Origin: Ailurus styani
Lineage: Eukaryota; Chordata; Mammalia; Carnivora; Ailuridae
NCBI GenBank assembly: GCA_002007465.1
Contig: LNAC01000348.1
Coordinates: forward strand, 1,691,178-1,755,177
Length of the DNA stretch: 64,000 nt
Direction: 5' to 3'
The notes below the pieces were generated by a model, which made no database searches, was not told where the DNA came from, and worked only from the letters and a program-made list of their open reading frames with translations. This document shows, in pieces, positions 1 through 11,725 of this stretch (its first letter is position 1; the number at the start of each line of letters is the position of its first letter). The position numbers and the translations under genes were made by a program.

Positions 1-217
1 TAAAACTTATTGAAGAACACTACATTAGTTTTAAAATATTTACATTTTTAAACATAAATGAGTTCCTATTCTTTAATCCACTCAGAGTGATGTACTTTAC
101 AGAAATAATTACAGATAATTTTATCTAAGATTCCACTTAGGTAAAAGTAGTACTGACCAAAATGCATGACTATACTATAATAGTTATCTCTGAGTAATAG
201 GATATGGGTGATCTTTA

Positions 218-394
218 TTTTTTTTTTTNNNNNNNNNNNNNNNNNNNNNNNNNNNNNNNNNNNNNNNNNNNNNNNNNNNNNNNNNNNNNNNNNNNNNNNN
301 NNNNNNNNNNNATGTGGGCCTTGATCCCAGGACCCTGAGATCATGACCTGAGCTGAAAGCAGAGGCTTTAACCCACTGAGCCACCCAGGTGCCC
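218..394 (-). mobile_element. CAN-SINE, interrupted by an N gap
   Basis: The reverse complement of 312-394 is the tRNA-derived CAN-SINE head (gcacctgggtggctcagtgg...). A T-run at 218-228 is the reverse-complemented A-tail. A perfect 9-bp target duplication, tgatcttta, sits at 209-217 and 395-403, so both ends of the insertion are known and only the interior is unsequenced. Confidence 0.9.
229..311. other. Assembly gap (83 N)
   Basis: A run of 83 N replaces the middle of a SINE. Other full copies here are about 180-200 bp, and about 94 bp of this one is present, so roughly 90-100 bp should be missing. The gap size is therefore about right. Open frames crossing it are not meaningful. Confidence 0.98.
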
Positions 395-401
395 TGATCT
401 T

Positions 402-548
402 TACTTTTTTTATGCAGCTTTACATTTAATAAGTTTCTAAATGAAGCATAATAATTTACGATTAGAAGAAAATANTACTTTTTTTTTGCAGCTTTACATT
501 TAATAAGTTTCTAAATGAAGCATAATAATTTACGATTAGAAGAAAATA
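402..548. repeat. 73-bp direct duplication around a single N
   Basis: Positions 402-474 and 476-548 are the same 73-bp sequence with one mismatch (an A in the T-run near 412). A single N at 475 separates them. An exact repeat abutting a lone N suggests an unmerged contig overlap, so the second copy may not exist in the genome. Confidence 0.85.
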
Positions 549-2297
549 CAAAAAGGTAAAATCTATTGAAATATTAGTGAACAAGTATTGAATTAATTTG
601 AAAATTAATTCATAATAGAGATGAGTTATCTCTCTATATTGATTTATGCTATACAAAACAGATATTATTAAGCAGTATCACTAGACATACCAAAGATTCT
701 TCTTCCTACCTTACAATATCATGGTAGATTTTATTCTTGGCTTCCCTCCCCTTTTCCTCAAATTAGTATCTAGGCAATTGAGGACCCCCAAATGCAAAAG
801 TCAACATCCCTCTCTAGTGTATAAAATCTTTGTGACTTTATTATGGATAAATTTGTTTTAACTCTAAAACATTCTAGATGTTAAGTGACATTTGTTTTTG
901 TGGAACATTTAAAAAATGATTTAAAATCTTAGAGGCAGTCAATCTAAATGACTAAATTTAAACTAGAATAGGCACCCATTTATGAACTTCCACGGAAAAC
1001 TTTTAACACAATACACAAATAAGTACAAAATCATCTCATATACATTTTTGTAAATAAAGAAGCCCTCAAAGATCATCTGTATTATCAATTCTGACTCAAA
1101 AGACTAAATGTGACCAAATTGTCACAAAATATACATCTTCACAGCTTTGATATTCCAATGGTAAGTTATATTATAGATGTTTAATTCACTAGTCTAAATG
1201 GGCAACACTGAATGATTTTCCAGAACAGATATTAAAATCTGTGACAGATGAGCTCACTAAGAAACCTGGCTGCCTGCATCTGACACCGCAGGAGCATCCA
1301 ACTCAGACCTATTCTTTTACTCTGTTTATCCACCTAACAAGTCCAGAGAATTTTCCGAGTCAATAATGGGCTGCCTGCTCTGTCTCCAGACACTCTCCTG
1401 GAAGGTTAAAAAAAGCCCCCAACCCAAACTATCCTTCAGAGTGAATTTAGTCAGTGAACCCTTTAAAAAACAATTCTTTCAGAAAACACCCTAAGACTAT
1501 CCTCTTTTAAGAGTGATATTTACAAAGAGCAGCATGGGGCTTATCTGAGTGGTGCACAGATAAACTTGGCTAGAATAGAATGGTGCTGGGTTATATAAAA
1601 GGGAGAGAGACTGAGTGAGTAATGGTGAAGTCAGACCAGAGAAGACAAAAGCAGAGCACAGGGCTTTCACTGCAATTGTGTTCAAGTAGGCCCCACACTA
1701 GGGGATCTCTCAAGTTTAGCTCTTCGGGGCTCCCTGAACAAAGGTATCTATGATTCAACAATTAAACACATCCCAAACTTCTCTTTTTGTGAAAGGGCTA
1801 AATATCAATAAAATCTTTAAAATCTACTAGGTAATATGGTGTTCTTTTAAGTTGCAATTCTGTACATAAAGATTTTTGTAGTTATTGTGATTTCACTCTT
1901 TGCAAATGTTAATTTTTACTCAAATCCATAAGTAATTATCAAATATTAAAAAAATAAAAAATAAATTTAAGAAAACAAGTCTTTTAAACACACATTTATT
2001 ATATTGCATAATAAATATCATTAGTATCAAAGTAGAAAAATTTCATTTTTCATTGTTTGGACAAGTGGACTGCCTATCATTTGTTACAAGCCCAGTAAAA
2101 GAAGCTCATTATGATGAATATTTTCATTTTCACCCTTTCATGTGAAATGTCTTGGCTTTTGCTGTAGCATCTTCCTGTGTGTGGACAGTCTTCCCACTGC
2201 ATGTTCAAAGAGATTTGGCCATAGAAGATAAAGCATAGTCAAAAAGTCTGAAATGTTTTGGATTAGAGCATAAGAAAAGAGCTTAGAGTTCAGATAT
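549..2297. other. AT-rich stretch, nothing recognised
   Basis: No coding exon, RNA gene or recognisable repeat is visible. The small open frames here (for example 1497-1685 on the minus strand) have no splice context or protein-like character. The sequence is presumably unique or too old to classify by eye. Confidence 0.5.
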
Positions 2298-2310
2298 GAA
2301 AATACTTTTC

Positions 2311-2529
2311 TTTTTTTAAAAAATTTTTTTGAACATTTTATTTATTTATTTGAGAGAGACAGTGAGAGAGAGGGAGAGAAAGCATGAGCAGGGAGGGAGA
2401 GAGGAAGAGGGAGAAGCAGGCTCCCTGCTGAGCTGGGAGCAAAATGTGGGGGGCTTGATCCCAGGACTGTGAGATCAGGACCTGAGCCAAAGGCAGTCAC
2501 TTAACTAACTGAGCCACCCAGGTGCCCCT
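2311..2529 (-). mobile_element. CAN-SINE
   Basis: Minus-orientation CAN-SINE: T-rich tail, purine-rich (GA)n region, aagcaggctccctgctgag, gatcccaggactgtgagatc, and ends gagccacccaggtgcccc. An imperfect target duplication, gaaaatacttttc / gaaaatatttttc, lies at 2298-2310 and 2530-2542. The 'taactaactgagccac' head marks an older subfamily than the 'tttaacccactgag' copies. Confidence 0.9.
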
Positions 2530-2900
2530 GAAAATATTTTTCCTTTCAAGGTAGTGTTTTATCTAAGACTAGAGGATGAAAAGAAGTAGAGTAGGAAGAT
2601 TAACTCTTTCACTACAACACACTCACAGCAGACAATGGGTAGGACACTTTGATGCTTGTATCTCTTAAACAGCATGTGACAGAATTAAAAAAAAAAATAG
2701 GGCCACTGAAGAAGCTAGAGATGGTAAGGGAAGTCTGTAAGCAAAGACAGTGTTTTATAGAGGAAATTCATCATCCCCTTTTCTATTTGAATAGGGGTTT
2801 TTTTCAAGATTGTTCTTCATAGCACTAGTTGTAATGACAAATATAGGAAACCACACTGATCACATAAAAGTCCAACTAGGGCTATCCACAAGTTATCTTT

Positions 2901-3014
2901 GTTTTAAGATTTTATTTTTAAGTAATCTCCACAACCACTGGGGGCTTGAACTCACAACTCCGAGATCAAGAGTCACATGCTCTTCTGACTAAGCCAGTCT
3001 GGTGCCCCTCAGTG
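2901..3014 (-). mobile_element. Short, old CAN-SINE-like copy
   Basis: Contains 'gatcaagagtcacatgctc', 'actaagccag' and a gtgcccc end, the reverse complement of a diverged tRNA-derived SINE head. The repeat agttatcttt at 2891-2900 and 3015-3024 is a plausible 10-bp target duplication. It lacks the long CT-rich middle of the younger copies. Confidence 0.75.
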
Positions 3015-3024
3015 AGTTATCTTT

Positions 3025-3419
3025 TTAGTAGAATTATAGGTAATTTTTATTATCTTTATACTTCAGTTCCTAACTTTTCTAAAAATAAACATTTTTGTGA
3101 TAAAATATTAAAATTGCATTATAATTTTTGAGAATAAATTTGAGTTCTTTTAGGGACATAGGGAGAAACCAGGTGTGTTATAGTGAGCCATACATGATAA
3201 TTTATCTCAACAATTTTGAGAAACATATATTTTTTTGGAGACAGTTATTAGTCAATGTTCAATGAGGCTAAGCTTCAAGAACAAATCAACTCGGAAATTC
3301 CAGTGATTTAAATAAAGACTGTATCTTAATCTTACAAAATCCAATGTGTCTTAGGCAATCCTCCCCCATTTTGCAGCTACCCCATGAAGAAAACATGTCC
3401 TCCAAAATTACCACAGCAA
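3025..3419. other. Unclassified stretch before the long L1
   Basis: AT-rich sequence with no gene or repeat recognised. The boundary at about 3420 is where the L1 5' region (ggggaggtccaagatg) begins. Confidence 0.5.
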
Positions 3420-4920
3420 AGGGGAGGTCCAAGATGTTGGCACAGAAAGAATCCTAAATTCACCTTCTCTCATAGATACACCCAAATTACAACAACATAT
3501 GTAATTAATTCCTGGTGAAAAAGAACTGAAAACTAGCTGAACAGCATTCTCCACAAGGGATAAAAAGGATGGGTAAGGGAGGCAGAGACAAGGTCTTACC
3601 AAAAACCCTACTACCTGCATGGTAACATACTATAGGGAGAGTCTCATGGGCCCAACTCACTCCCTGAAAAGTGAGGAGTTTGTACCCCACATGGGGCACC
3701 ACAACTCTGGGGACCTGTACAAGAGAGAGGAGACATTTTCAAAAATATCTGGCTTTGGAAACCAATGGGGTTTACATCCAGGGTATCCAGGGAGTTTGGG
3801 GAACTGAGATTTTACTTTTGAGGGACTCGTGAGCAGACTCATTTGTCCCAGGAACCAGTGCAAAGGCAGCAGTTTGATAGATGACTGGATTATATGTGAA
3901 GGTCATTCAGCGGCTAATCTTAAAGCATCCACCGAAGGGGCAGGGATTAGCTGGGATTTTCCTTAGGGACAGAGGCAACTAGAAAGTGTCATTTTTTGCC
4001 CTCCATCTCTACCTTGCTAGCTCAGGTGGGCATGCCCAGACATAATCTTGCTAGGGTGTATGTCCTGCGCCAGAGCTCATCTCAGGGCTCACTAAGGCTA
4101 CAGGTGTGCCCTGTTCCCAGTACTCTTCCATAGCCTTGCTAAAGTGCAATCCATACAGGAAATGCCTCTCGATTGCCCGGTTCTGGTGACCAGAGGGGAT
4201 TGAGCTCCTGGGCCCCATCGGACCATAGCAATAAGAAAGACAGTTCTGGGCAGAGTATCATACCCAGGGCACTACACAGAGAGCAGACCAAAATACACCC
4301 CTGGTTTGCACATGAAAGAAGCTCATTTAATTGCCCTGGAGCTTCCACTGAAGGACAGGCTTCAGGTCGAGTACACATCCAAAGGCTACAGAGGTATTCA
4401 GAGGGAATACAGGCTGGGAGACATCATGTGTACACCCTTGGCCTTGCCACAGCATGCTGTTAACTCCAAGAAAGGAGTTTACACATTTGTCTGAAGCGCC
4501 AGTTCTTGCAACTGTTGTCCAGGACACCTCCAGGTCTCCTGCCAACAGGATCTATGATTGTGGTCCCATGGACTATGTATATATATTTGTATACTTTAAA
4601 AGCTGCTGCCTATGACCTGGCTTCCACTCAGCCTGAATCTAGCTGATGACGGAGATTGCTCCCTTTGGAACATGAACAGAGCCTGCCATATCCTCAACAA
4701 TTGGGACCTAACAAGACTAAATCAGGCTACTTAGATAATCACAAAGGATTAAAGGTGGAACAATAAGGTTTGTGTTCTACACAAGAATACAGCTTTAAGA
4801 ATAAAAGAGGTAGCTATTTCACCTAATACACAGAAACAAACACAGAGTCAAGTAAAATGAAGGAAACAAAACAAAACCAAACCAACCGGAGGAATATGTT
4901 ACATATGAAACAGCAAGGCA

Positions 4921-5125
4921 GGGGCGCCTGGGTGGCTCAGTGGGTTAAAGCCTCTGCCTTCAGCTCAGGTCATGATCTCGGGGTCCTGGGATCAAGGCCC
5001 GCATCGGGCTCTCTGCTTTGCAGGGAGCCTTCTTTCCCCCCTCTCTTTCTGCCTGCCTCTCCGCCTACTTGTGATCTCTCTCTCTCTCTGTTAAATAAGT
5101 AAATAAATACATAATTTAAAAAAAA
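4921..5125 (+). mobile_element. Young CAN-SINE nested in the L1
   Basis: Intact plus-orientation copy: gggcgcctgggtggctcagt head, ggtcatgatctcggggtcct, CT-rich middle, (A) tail with aaataaataca. A perfect 9-bp target duplication, agcaaggca, lies at 4912-4920 and 5126-5134. It therefore inserted after the L1 and splits its 5' region from ORF1. Confidence 0.95.
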
Positions 5126-5149
5126 AGCAAGGCAAAAACCTCAGAAAAC

Positions 5150-5960
5150 AAGAAATTAATGAAATGGAGCAATCCGTCTGATAAAGAGTTTAATGGCCCT
5201 AAAGATGCTCACCAAATTCAAGACAAACACAGTAAAAACTTCAACAATGAGATGGAAAATATAGGAAAGTAATAAAGAGAAGTCACAGAGCTGAAGACTG
5301 CAATTACTGCACTAAAGGGCTCAACAGCAGACTGGCTGAAGTAGTAGAATGAATCAGTAGCCTTTAAGATGTGGCATGGAACTCACCCAAAGACAGCAAC
5401 AAAAAGAAAGAAGAATGAAAAAAAGTAAAGATAGTTTAAGGGAACTAATGTACAACATCAAGCAGAATAACATTTGTATTATGGGAATTTGAGAATGAAA
5501 AGAGAGAAAAGGGGGCAAAAGACTACCTTGAATGACTGAAAACTTCCTTAACCTGGAAAGGAAACAGACATGTAGGTCCAGGAAACAAAGATTCCTAAAT
5601 AAGATGAACCCAAAGAGAACCATACCAAGACAAATTATAATTAAAATGTCACATGTTAAAGACAGAATCTTAAAAACAGCAAGAGAAAAAGAACACTTCA
5701 TATACAAGGGAACCCCCATAAGGCCATGTGCAGATTTCTCATTAGAAATTCTTAAGAAGGGAGTACCATGATATATTCAAGGTGCTGAAAGGAAAGACCT
5801 GCCAACCAAGAATACTCTACATGGCAAGGTTATGATTCAGAAATGGAGGAAAGATAAAATGTTTCCTAGGCAACTAAGAGATAAAAAAGTTAATCACTAC
5901 TACACCAGCCTTGCACGAAATGTTATAGGATCTTCTTTAAGCTCAAAGTCACTAATAATA
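5150..5960 (+). pseudogene. L1 ORF1 relic (RNA-binding protein)
   Basis: ORF1 encodes the trimeric L1 RNA-binding chaperone: coiled coil, RRM, then C-terminal domain. Around 5630-5760 the + strand reads IIIKMSHVKDRILKTAREKE followed by a KGTPIRPCADFS stretch, matching the RRM to C-terminal transition of mammalian ORF1p. Near 5770-5830 a 'gtgctgaaaggaaagacctg ccaaccaag' segment continues it. At 5832-5940 the frame shifts and reads toward a degraded 'PAL.EML' terminus. Internal stops and frame changes show it is non-functional. It lies just downstream of the SINE insertion and about 470 bp upstream of the ORF2 relic, the normal L1 order. Confidence 0.85.
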
Positions 5961-6419
5961 AATAAGCATATGAAAGTAAAAATCTCACAGATAAAGGTGA
6001 ATATATGTGTATACAAGTAGTGAATTAACTACTTTTAAAGCTAGTGTGAAGGTTAAAAGACAAGAGTAGTAAAATTAACTGTAACCACAATAATTAGTTA
6101 AGGGATACACAAAGTTTTTTTAAAAAAGTAAAATACGACATCAAAAACATAAAATGTGTGGGAGGCTAAAAAAGTAGAGATTTTAGAATGTCTTCAAATT
6201 TAAGCTGCTACAAACTTAAAATAGACTGCTATATATATAAACAATTACATGTAAACCTCATGGTAACCAGAAAGCAAAAACCTACAGTAGATCCACAAAA
6301 GACACTGAGAAAGGAATCTAAACTTAATACTAAAGAAATACCAAACCACAAGAGAGCAAGAGAAGAAGAAAGGAAAAAAGGAACTACAAAAAACAGCCAA
6401 AAGACAACAGAATGGCAGT

Positions 6420-9400
6420 AAGTACATACATACTAATTATTACTTTAAATGGACTAAATTCAATCAAAAGACATAGAGTGGCTGAATGGATTAAAAAAAT
6501 AAGACTCATCTATATGTTGCTTACAAGAGACTCACTTCAAATGTAAGCACATACATAGACTAAAGTAGAGAACTGGGAAAAGATTTTCTAAGGAAATGGA
6601 AATGAAAACTGGTATAACTATATTTATATCAGACAAAATAGACTTTTAAAAAAAGACTGTAATAAAAGACAAAGAAGAGTACTGTATAGTGATGGGGTGG
6701 TCAATCTAAAAAATGGATATAACATTTGTAAGTATAAGTGCACACGACATAGGAGCACTAAATATATAAATCAAATATTAACAGACCCAAAGGGAGAAAC
6801 TGACAGTAATACAATAATAGGAGATTTTAATATCCCACTTACACTGACAGATAGATCATCCAGACAGAAAATCAATAAGGAAACATCAGCTTTAAATGAT
6901 ACATTAGACCAGATGGACTTAATAGATATATAGAACATTCTATCCATAGAGCATCAGAAAAGACATTCTTCTCAAGTGCACATGAAATGTACTCCACGAT
7001 AGATCATATATATGTTAAGCCACAAAATGAGTTACAATAAATTTAATAACGTTGAAATCATATCAAGCATTTTTTCCTCACCACATGGTATCAAACTAGA
7101 AATCAATTACAAGAAGAAAACTGGAAAAATCACAAGATTAAATAACATGTTACAGACTAACCAACAGGTCAATGAAGAAATCAAAAGGTAATCAAAAAAT
7201 ACCTCGAGACAAATAAAAATGGAAATACAACAACCCAAAATCTATGAGATGCTGCAAAAACAGTTCTAGAATGAATATATATAGCAATACAGGTCTATAT
7301 CAAAAAACACACACACAAAAGTCAAATAAATAATTTAACTTTAAACTTGAACTAGAAAGAGAAGAGCAAACACAGCCTGAAGTTAGTATACAGAAGGACA
7401 TAATAAAGATCAAAGTGGAAATAAATGAAATAGAAACTAAAAAAAAAAAAAAAAAAAAAAAGAAAGAAAAAGAGAAGAAAAAAAGACCAATGAAACTAAG
7501 AGCTCATTCTTTGGAAGGATAAACAAAATTGACAAATGTTTAGCTAGACTTAACCATGCAAGGCGAAGACTCAAATAAATAAAATTAGTCATGAAAGAAA
7601 TTAAAACTGATATCACAAAAATCAAAAGATCATGAGACCACCATGAACAATTATACACCAAAAAGCTGGAAAACCTAAAGAAATAAATAAATTCCAAGAA
7701 AAATACAACTTTCCAAGACTGAATCATGACAAAAAAGAAAATATGAATGGACTCATTAGTAGAAAGGAGAATGAATTGGTAATCAAAAACTTTTCAGCAA
7801 ACAAAAGTTCAGGCCCAGATGGCATCACTGGTAAACTGTATTAAACATTAAAAGATTAATAGCTAATCCCAAACCTTCCACAAAATTGAAGGCAGGTAAT
7901 GCTCTTAAACTCATCTTATGAGGCCAGCATTACCCTGATACCAAAACTAGATAAAGACACCACAAAAAAAAAAAAAAGAAAAGAAAATTACAAGCCAATA
8001 ATCTTGATGAACACAAAGGCAAAAATCCTCAACCAAATATTAGTAAATGAAAGTTAAAAGTACATTAAAAGGGTCACACACCATGATCAATGGGGATTTA
8101 TTTCACAGATGCAAGGATGGTTCAACATTAGCATTTTAAGCAATGTGATAGACTACATTAACAAAATGAAGAAGAAAAATCATAAGATTATCTCAATAGA
8201 TGCATAAAAAGTATCTGACAAAATTCAACATCCAATCATGATAAAAACTCTCAACAAAGTGAGGACAGAGGAAACATACCTCCACATAATAAAGGGCATA
8301 TATGACAAACCCATAGCTAATATCATACTCAAAGGTGAAAAGCCTTTCCTCTAAGATTAGAAGGAAGACAAGTATGCCCACTCTCACCACTTTTATTCAA
8401 CACAATATTGGAAATCTTGGACAGAGCACTTAGGTAAGAAAAAGAAATAAAAGTCATCTAAATAGGAAAGGAAAAAGTAAAACTGTCATAATTTGCAGAT
8501 GACATGATTTACATATAGAAAACCCTAAAGACCACCAAAATTCTTTAGAACTAATAAATGAGTTAAGTAAAGTTGCAGGATACAAAATCAACCTACAGAA
8601 ATTGGTTGTGTTTCTATATACTAATAATGAACTATCATAAAGAGAAACTAAGAAAACAATATCATTCACAAGGTATCTAAAAGAATAAAATACTTAAAAA
8701 TAAATTTAACCAAAGAGATGAAAGACCTGTACACAGAAAACTATGGCACTGATGAAATAAACTGAAGACACAAATAAATTCTGTGCTCATGGACTAGAAG
8801 ATTTACTAATGTTAAAATGTCTGTATTACCCAAAACAATCTACAGATTCAATGCAATCTCTATAAAAATTCCAATGACATTTTTCATACAACTCGAACAA
8901 ATAATTGTAAAATTTGTTGGAATCACAAAAGACCCTAAATAGCAATCTTGACAAAGAAGAACAAAGCTAGAGGTATCACGCTCCCTATATTCAAACTAAA
9001 CTACAAGCCTACGGTAATCAAAATAGTATGATATTTGAATAAAAATAGACACACAGATGGATGGAAAAGAATAAAGAGCCCAGAAGTAAATCCATGCATA
9101 TATGGCGAATTAATTATGACAAAGGCGACAAGAACATATAATGAGGAAAGGACAGTTTCTTCGATAAATGGTGTTAGGAAAACCGGACAACCATATGCAA
9201 AACAGTGAAACTGAACCTCTATCTCATACCATATACAGAAATTAAGTCAACATGGATTAAAAAGTTGAATATAAGACCAAAAAATTCCTAGAAGAAAACA
9301 TAGATAGTAAGCTCCTTGACATCACTTTTGGTTGTTATTTTTTTGGATCTGAATCCAAAGGCAATTTCAGCAAAACCAGAACTAAATGACTGCAACTGTA

Positions 9401-10050
9401 GCAAACTAAAATGCTTTTCACAGTGAAGGAAACCATTAACAAAATAAAAAGGCAATCTTCTTAATGGGAAAAGGTATTTGCTTATCATATATCCGGGAAG
9501 GGGCTAATCACCAAAATATACAAAGAACACATACAACTCAATAATAAAAAAAATCTGATTAAAAATGGGCTGAATTGTTTTTTTTTAAATAAATTTTTTA
9601 AGATGCTAAAAAAAAAAGTGGGCTGAGGACCTGAATAAACATTTTTCCCAAAGAAGATGGGCAATAGGCACATGAAAAGATGCTCAACATCACCAATTAT
9701 CAGAGAAATGCAAATCAAAACCATAATCAGACATCAAATCACACCTGTTCAAATGGCTATTATCAAAAGGACAAGAAATACCATGCATTGGAGAGATTGT
9801 GGAGACAAGGGAACATATACTGTTGGTGGAAATGTGAATGTAAAATTGGTGCAGCCACTATGGAAAACAGTATTGAGGTTCCTCAAAAAGTTAAAAATAG
9901 AATTGCCATAGGATTTAGTGATTCCATGTCTGAGTATTCATCAAAAAGATGAAAGCACTGATTCAAAAAAATACATGACCCCCCCCATGTTTACTGCAGA
10001 ATTACTTACAATCGCCAAGATACAGAAATAATCTATGTGTCTATGGATGG
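6420..10050 (+). pseudogene. L1 ORF2 relic (endonuclease and reverse transcriptase)
   Basis: ORF2 encodes the APE-like endonuclease and reverse transcriptase that drive L1 (and SINE) insertion. The endonuclease end starts around 6423-6540, and the conserved GDFN motif reads at 6820-6831 in an open piece (6697-6933) ending QMDLIDI. The reverse-transcriptase active site reads F-A-D-D at 8492-8503, followed by a decayed M-I-Y. The C-terminal part is open at 9657-9911 (MKRCSTSPIIREMQIK...). Stops and frameshifts occur throughout, and a 21-bp A-run sits at 7441-7461. The catalytic aspartates survive, but no continuous protein is possible. Confidence 0.9.
9574..9618. other. 45-bp micro-insertion within L1 ORF2
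   Basis: The L1 text 'aaaaatgggctga' at 9561-9573 resumes as 'gtgggctgagg' at 9618. Between the two copies of tgggctga (9566-9573 and 9619-9626) lies 45 bp of T-rich then A-rich sequence. This looks like a tiny insertion with an 8-bp target duplication. Confidence 0.6.
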
Positions 10051-10562
10051 ATGAATGGATAAGATTCAGTATATATCCAAAATGTAATATTACTCCTGCT
10101 ATTAAAAAAAAAATGAAATCTTGCCATATGAGACAACATAGATAGACCTAGAGGGTACTATACTAAGTAAAGTAAGCCCGACAGAGAAAGACAAATATCT
10201 TATGATTTCACTTACATGTGGAATCTAAAACACAAATGAATAAAGAAACAAACCAAAAAACACTCAAATACAGAGGACAAACTGGTGGTTGCCAGAGGAA
10301 AGGTGGGTTGGGAGCTGGGTACAACAGATAAAGGGAATTAAGAGGTACAAAATTCTGTTTGTATGGATATGAAAAATACAGCATAGGGAATATAGTCAAT
10401 AATGCTGTAATAATATTATAAGGTGACTAATGGTAACTACACTTGTGATGAGCACTGAGTAATGTATAGAATTGCTGAATCAATATTTTGTACACTCGAA
10501 ACTAATATAACATTATATGCTAATTGTACTTTTAAAAAAAGAATAAAAAGACCATTTAAAAA

Positions 10563-10918
10563 AACTCTGTACCTTATTCAGTACCCTGTAATATCTAGGA
10601 GTTCATTTTGTAAATGGCTTCTCAGAATATGTCTTTCTAGTCCTTAAAAATTCCTATCATCGCTCCATACAGTATGAGACCTCACTGCCATCTACCTAGT
10701 GACTGAGGAAAATTTAAAAGTATAGAATATAAACAGAAATAGAGGTAAAGGGTAAATATATATGATGACAACCAATAATTGCCAAAAATTGGTCCTAGCC
10801 GTAGTCCAGATAAAATTTCCAGCATTTTAAATGTGAAGCATCCTTAAACTTCTTCAGCAAACATTCCCATGTGAGACATCTTTAACTTCAAAGAAATCTG
10901 GAGTATTTGTTAAACATC
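10563..10918. other. Unclassified stretch
   Basis: About 350 bp between the L1 tail and the next SINE. I see no repeat, exon or RNA gene. Confidence 0.5.
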
Positions 10919-10933
10919 AAAATTAGTAATCTG

Positions 10934-11110
10934 GGGCGCCTGGGTGGCTCAGTGGGTTAAAGCCTCTGCCTTCAGCTCAGGTCATGATCTCAGGGTCCTG
11001 GGATCGAGGCCCGCATCGGGTTCTCTGCTCAGCGGGGAGCCTGCTTCCTCCTCTCTCTCTGCCTACTTGTGATCTCTCTCTGTCAAGTAAATAAATAAAA
11101 TCTTTAAAAA
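10934..11110 (+). mobile_element. Young CAN-SINE
   Basis: Complete plus-orientation copy with the tgggttaaagcctctgcctt head and an aaataaataaaatctttaaa tail. A perfect 15-bp target duplication, aaaattagtaatctg, lies at 10919-10933 and 11111-11125. The downstream duplicate lies at the start of the single-N duplication described next. Confidence 0.95.
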
Positions 11111-11114
11111 AAAA

Positions 11115-11296
11115 TTAGTAATCTGTAGCAATATTCTCTCTTAAAAAAAAACTCATAGCAAAGGGAATGAAGCTTAGAGTAAAAACCATAGTTCCCACCC
11201 CCCTNTTAGTAATCTGTAGCAATATTCTCTCTTAAAAAAAAAACTCATAGCAAAGGGAATGAAGCTTAGAGTAAAAACCATAGTTCCCACCCCCCT
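11115..11296. repeat. 90-bp direct duplication around a single N
   Basis: Positions 11115-11204 (90 bp) and 11206-11296 (91 bp) are identical except for one extra A in an A-run (9 versus 10). A lone N at 11205 separates them. The structure is the same as at 402-548, again suggesting two contig ends joined without merging their overlap. Confidence 0.85.
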
Positions 11297-11717
11297 CCAG
11301 TTTGAGCATACTATACTTAGTGTGCCTACACTATAGCTTAAAATAACTTCCAAAGGTCTTTAAGCCATTGAAATTAGTATACCCTAAAAGGAGTTGAGCT
11401 GTCACCAGAAAACCCCATATGAGAAAATCTTAGGTGAGTCCCTCTTTTAGTAGATCTTAATAGCCCCATAGATTAAATAAAGACTTTCTTTCCTGTCTAA
11501 ATTACATCTGTTACAAAATTACTTTTTTCCAAGCAAATAAAAGAAACAAGAGGAGCTATATAAAGATTACAGTTAATAATGATCGGCAGTTTTCCACAAA
11601 ATGAAGTCTGCATTGTGAATTGCATAATCAGTATCTCAGAAACCTTAGCTCTCTCTTCAAAAGTCATGGCTAGGCAGAGTCAGGGACAGGAGTTCTGTTT
11701 AAATTTTTTTTTCTTTT
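11297..11717. other. Unclassified stretch
   Basis: No gene or repeat recognised. A CTTAG|GTGAGT string at about 11428 resembles a splice donor but has no open frame and acceptor upstream. Confidence 0.5.
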
Positions 11718-11725
11718 ATAAAGAT

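Larger units (their letters stand above)
3420..10562 (+). mobile_element. Near full-length degenerate LINE-1
   Basis: One L1 can be followed end to end. A 5' region starts near 3420 (ggaggtccaagatg...). ORF1 relics lie at about 5150-5960, ORF2 relics at about 6420-10050, and a 3' UTR ends near 10562 (ttgtacactcgaaactaata, then an A-rich tail). Every reading frame is broken by stops and small indels, so the copy is dead. A CAN-SINE interrupts it at 4921-5125, and a small insertion lies at 9574-9618. I found no clear target duplication at the outer ends. Divergence suggests an old, L1M-like subfamily, which I cannot name. Confidence 0.9.

Noticed and set aside
4921..4995. tRNA gene signal (A/B box-like) in SINE heads
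   Set aside because: CAN-SINE heads derive from a tRNA and keep pol III promoter-like boxes, but they do not fold into a tRNA with an anticodon arm and acceptor stem; they are not tRNA genes.
4857..5102. 81-codon frame containing AWVAQWVKASAFSSGHDLGV, also seen near 18276, 22510, 44214, 15097 and 184
   Set aside because: Every copy coincides with a CAN-SINE head with its own target duplication; it is repeat text, not a gene family.
5354..5719. 121-codon minus-strand frame, one of the longest in the window
   Set aside because: It is antisense to the L1 ORF1 relic, leucine/phenylalanine-rich from A-rich coding sequence on the other strand, and has no independent support.
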